DNA of 64,000 nucleotides from Bacteroidota bacterium (lineage in GTDB: Bacteria; Bacteroidota; Bacteroidia; Bacteroidales; Paludibacteraceae): NCBI GenBank assembly GCA_021779195.1, contig JAJYBB010000010.1, forward strand, positions 45,199 through 109,198, read 5' to 3'. Of the stretch, positions 61,723-64,000 are shown piece by piece. Every line of letters begins with the position of its first letter. The stretch's first letter is position 1. The translations under genes were made by a program, and so were the position numbers. The notes under the pieces are model-generated. The model saw only the letters and a list, made by a program, of their open reading frames with translations. It was not told the DNA's origin and made no database searches.

Positions 61723-64000
61723 ATGAAAAATTTAATTTTATTAATACTACTGATTCCCAATATATTATCTTCACAAAATTGCAGAGAAATATTGAATTTC
61801 AATACCGGTTGGCAATTTCAAAATCAGGAAGATTTTACTTCAACAACTATTCTACCATTTCAATCCGAGTATTCGTTTAACAGTTGGGAAACGGTCAACT
61901 TACCCCATACTGCCAAAATTGAACCTTTAGTGATCGAAAACCCGTGGCAAGGAGTCAGCTGGTACAAAAAAGACTTTGTTGCTAAACCGGAATGGAAAAA
62001 CAAAAAAATTTATATTGAATTTCAGGCGGTTATGCAATTAGCAAAAGTATGGTTAAATGGCAAAAAAATAGCTACTCATTTTGGTGGATACACCCCATTT
62101 ACGATAGACATTTCGAAAATTGTTGATTTTGAGAAAACGAACCGTTTAATTGTCCAAACAGACAATCACGATAACCCTGAAATTCCACCCGGAAAACCCA
62201 TTTCAAAATTAGATTTTTGCTACTACAGCGGCATTTACAGAAACGTTTCACTGATTGTAACCAATCTGTTGCACATTACCGATGCAATAAGCGAGAACCT
62301 TCCTGCGAACGGTGGTATTCGCGTTTGGTATCCTGAAGTTTCCAACCATTTGGCAACTATTGCTATCAAAACTCAAGTGAAGAATGAAAATTCCACCTCT
62401 GAATCGTTTCGATTAGTTTTAAAATTGACTGATAAATCAGGGAAAACCATTAAAATTTTAAAATCTGAAAATCAAACAGTTCAAATCAATAAATCTAAAT
62501 CCATTTTGCAAAATATTTCACTTCAGGAACCATATCTTTGGAATCCAGACCATCCCAATTTATACAAATTAATGGTTGGTATTCAACAACATAATAAAAT
62601 AATCGACGAACAAGAGCTCAATATCGGAATCCGGAAATTTGAAATTAGGGGCGAACGATTATTTTTAAATAAAGAACCATTATTATTAACAGGTACCAAT
62701 CGTCATCAGGAATATCCATATATCGGTAATGCCTTGTCGGACAATGCTCAATATCGCGATGCAGTAAAAATTAAGCAAGCCGGATTTAATATTGTCCGAC
62801 TCTCGCATTATCCCCAATCACCTGCATTTATGGATGCCTGCGACAAATTGGGAATATTAACTATTGCAGCAATTCCAGGTTGGCAATTTGTAGGCGACAG
62901 CATTTTTATGCAACGGTCGTATCAGGATGCCCGTGATTTAATTCATCGGGATCAAAATCATCCATCAGTAGTTTTTTGGGAACTTTCACTCAACGAATCG
63001 GCTATGCCTGATTATTTTATGAAAAAAATGAATGAAATTGCACGAGAAGAATCTCCTGAGTCGAAACTGATTACCTGCGGTTGGATCAATAAATTTTATG
63101 ATGTATGGATTCCAGCACGCCAACATGCCAAATTTCCAACTTACTGGAAAAAATATTCAGGAAAAACACCGTTGTTTACAGGAGAATATGGCGATTGGGA
63201 ATATTTCGCTCAGGATGCTGGTTTAAATCAATCCGGATATGCCGGTTTGAAATCCGATGAACGCACAAGCCGTCAATTTCGTGGTGATGGTGAAAAACGA
63301 ATGCTACAACAAGCTACCAATTTTCAAGAAGCACACAATGACAACCTCCGAAATCCGCATTTGGGAGATGCAAACTGGTTAATGTTTGATTACAATCGAG
63401 GGTATTCTCCTGATATCGAGGCATCGGGTATCATGGACATTTTCCGTTTGCCTAAATTTGCTTATTATTTTTACAGTAGCCAAAGAGAAAAGCCATTTTT
63501 AAAAATTGCATCATTCTGGAATGACACATCCGATTTTCACGACTTGAAAGTATTTTCAAACTGCGATGAAGTAGCTCTTTACCTGAATGAAAAACAAATT
63601 GATCGGAAAACCGTTGAACGGGATAATATTTCGGACAAACTGCCCCACCCGCCTTTCATTTTTCATCTTAAAAATTACCAGGCAGGCAGGCTAAGAGCGA
63701 TTGGATTTATAAATAACAAAAAGATATTGGAGGATATTGTAAGCACTTCGGGCAAACCGGCATACATAAAATTAAGCTACGATCAAAGTGGAAAACCGTT
63801 AAAAGCAGATGGTTCTGACGTAGTATTTGTTTATGCAACCATTTCTGATTCGAATGGAAATCCGGTTTATGATTCAACTATACCGGTTATGTTCGATATC
63901 AAAGGAAATGGAAAATTAATCGGACAAAATCCAATAAAAGCCGAAGCAGGCATTGCTACGATATTGTTACAAGCTGGCACAAGTACAGACAAAATATTAA
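61723..64000 (+). CDS. GH2 beta-galactosidase-like enzyme, 3' end outside the window
   Basis: Not in the ORF track because no stop occurs before the edge; 759 codons are visible. A signal peptide (MKNLILLILLIPNILSSQ) begins the protein. The sugar-binding domain (WETVNLPHTAKIEPLVIENPWQGVSWYKKDF), Ig-like domain and GH2 TIM barrel follow. TGTNRHQEYPYIGNALSDNAQYRDAVKIKQAGFNIVRLSHYPQSP is diagnostic. The acid/base Glu is in FWELSLNESAMP near 425 and the nucleophile Glu in FTGEYGDWEYF near 488. Beta-strand domains continue past 600. Position after two GH53 genes suggests exo-release of galactose from galacto-oligosaccharides in the periplasm. Confidence 0.92.
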   Translation, partial: MKNLILLILLIPNILSSQNCREILNFNTGWQFQNQEDFTSTTILPFQSEYSFNSWETVNLPHTAKIEPLVIENPWQGVSWYKKDFVAKPEWKNKKIYIEFQAVMQLAKVWLNGKKIATHFGGYTPFTIDISKIVDFEKTNRLIVQTDNHDNPEIPPGKPISKLDFCYYSGIYRNVSLIVTNLLHITDAISENLPANGGIRVWYPEVSNHLATIAIKTQVKNENSTSESFRLVLKLTDKSGKTIKILKSENQTVQINKSKSILQNISLQEPYLWNPDHPNLYKLMVGIQQHNKIIDEQELNIGIRKFEIRGERLFLNKEPLLLTGTNRHQEYPYIGNALSDNAQYRDAVKIKQAGFNIVRLSHYPQSPAFMDACDKLGILTIAAIPGWQFVGDSIFMQRSYQDARDLIHRDQNHPSVVFWELSLNESAMPDYFMKKMNEIAREESPESKLITCGWINKFYDVWIPARQHAKFPTYWKKYSGKTPLFTGEYGDWEYFAQDAGLNQSGYAGLKSDERTSRQFRGDGEKRMLQQATNFQEAHNDNLRNPHLGDANWLMFDYNRGYSPDIEASGIMDIFRLPKFAYYFYSSQREKPFLKIASFWNDTSDFHDLKVFSNCDEVALYLNEKQIDRKTVERDNISDKLPHPPFIFHLKNYQAGRLRAIGFINNKKILEDIVSTSGKPAYIKLSYDQSGKPLKADGSDVVFVYATISDSNGNPVYDSTIPVMFDIKGNGKLIGQNPIKAEAGIATILLQAGTSTDKIL

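Overview
The window is a chromosomal segment of a Bacteroidota bacterium, most likely of order Bacteroidales or close to it. The signs are: AT-rich DNA with almost no Shine-Dalgarno sequences; many matches to the Bacteroidota promoter (TTG/TTTG, about 19 bases, TAnnTTTG); a SusC/SusD polysaccharide-utilization locus with a hybrid two-component regulator; a type IX secretion C-terminal tail on one glycosidase; a type III glutamine synthetase; a CBM20-GH77 MalQ; and DapL for lysine/peptidoglycan synthesis. No species is assigned. Several ORF-track starts are too long because they read through promoters or upstream genes, and they are corrected here.

Layout. (1) 1-9.4 kb: the 3' part of a GH13 amylase and a DMP19/DUF4375 protein on +. 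On - follow thrS, an isolated trpA, purM and malQ (alpha-glucan metabolism and housekeeping). (2) 9.5-19.8 kb: a nine-gene + strand surface-glycan cluster (GT2, GT4, GT-C-like membrane protein, GT4, FemAB/GNAT, DegT aminotransferase, DUF354, WbmS-like deacetylase, sugar-phosphate transferase). It opens with a textbook promoter and has no visible wzx or wzy. (3) 19.9-21.9 kb: an OPT-family oligopeptide transporter ended by a perfect 17-bp hairpin shared with the convergent asnB. (4) 21.9-40.6 kb: a nitrogen-assimilation block entirely on -: asnB, gltD, gltB, glnN, two paralogous glnK-amt cassettes, and a third unit ordered outer-membrane barrel, amt3, glnK3. The intergenic regions here are rich in hairpins. 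(5) 41.1-41.7 kb: tRNA-Gly, tRNA-Leu, tRNA-Leu, tRNA-Lys with a strong promoter and a terminator-like hairpin after the first tRNA. A decayed integrase-like fragment lies downstream. (6) 42.8-49.2 kb: dapF-dapL, a DUF5715 M15-peptidase-like protein, then a nucleotidyltransferase, galE and manA. (7) 49.4 kb to the end: a predicted beta-1,4-galactan PUL with HTCS regulator, SusC, SusD, SusE-like binding protein, two tandem GH53 endo-galactanases and a GH2 beta-galactosidase cut by the window edge.

How the parts fit. In the nitrogen block, ammonium enters through three Amt channels, each paired with a PII protein. It is fixed by GSIII and GOGAT and passed to asparagine by AsnB. In the PUL, the GH53 enzymes would cut galactan, SusD/SusE-like proteins bind it, SusC imports oligosaccharides, the GH2 enzyme releases galactose, and the HTCS senses a breakdown product. 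galE, just upstream, interconverts UDP-galactose and UDP-glucose. The most unusual material is the OMP-amt3-glnK3 unit, the PII paralogues lacking the uridylylation tyrosine, and the hairpin-dense non-coding stretch at 37.1-37.55 kb. No CRISPR array, intact mobile element, rRNA or phage region was seen.
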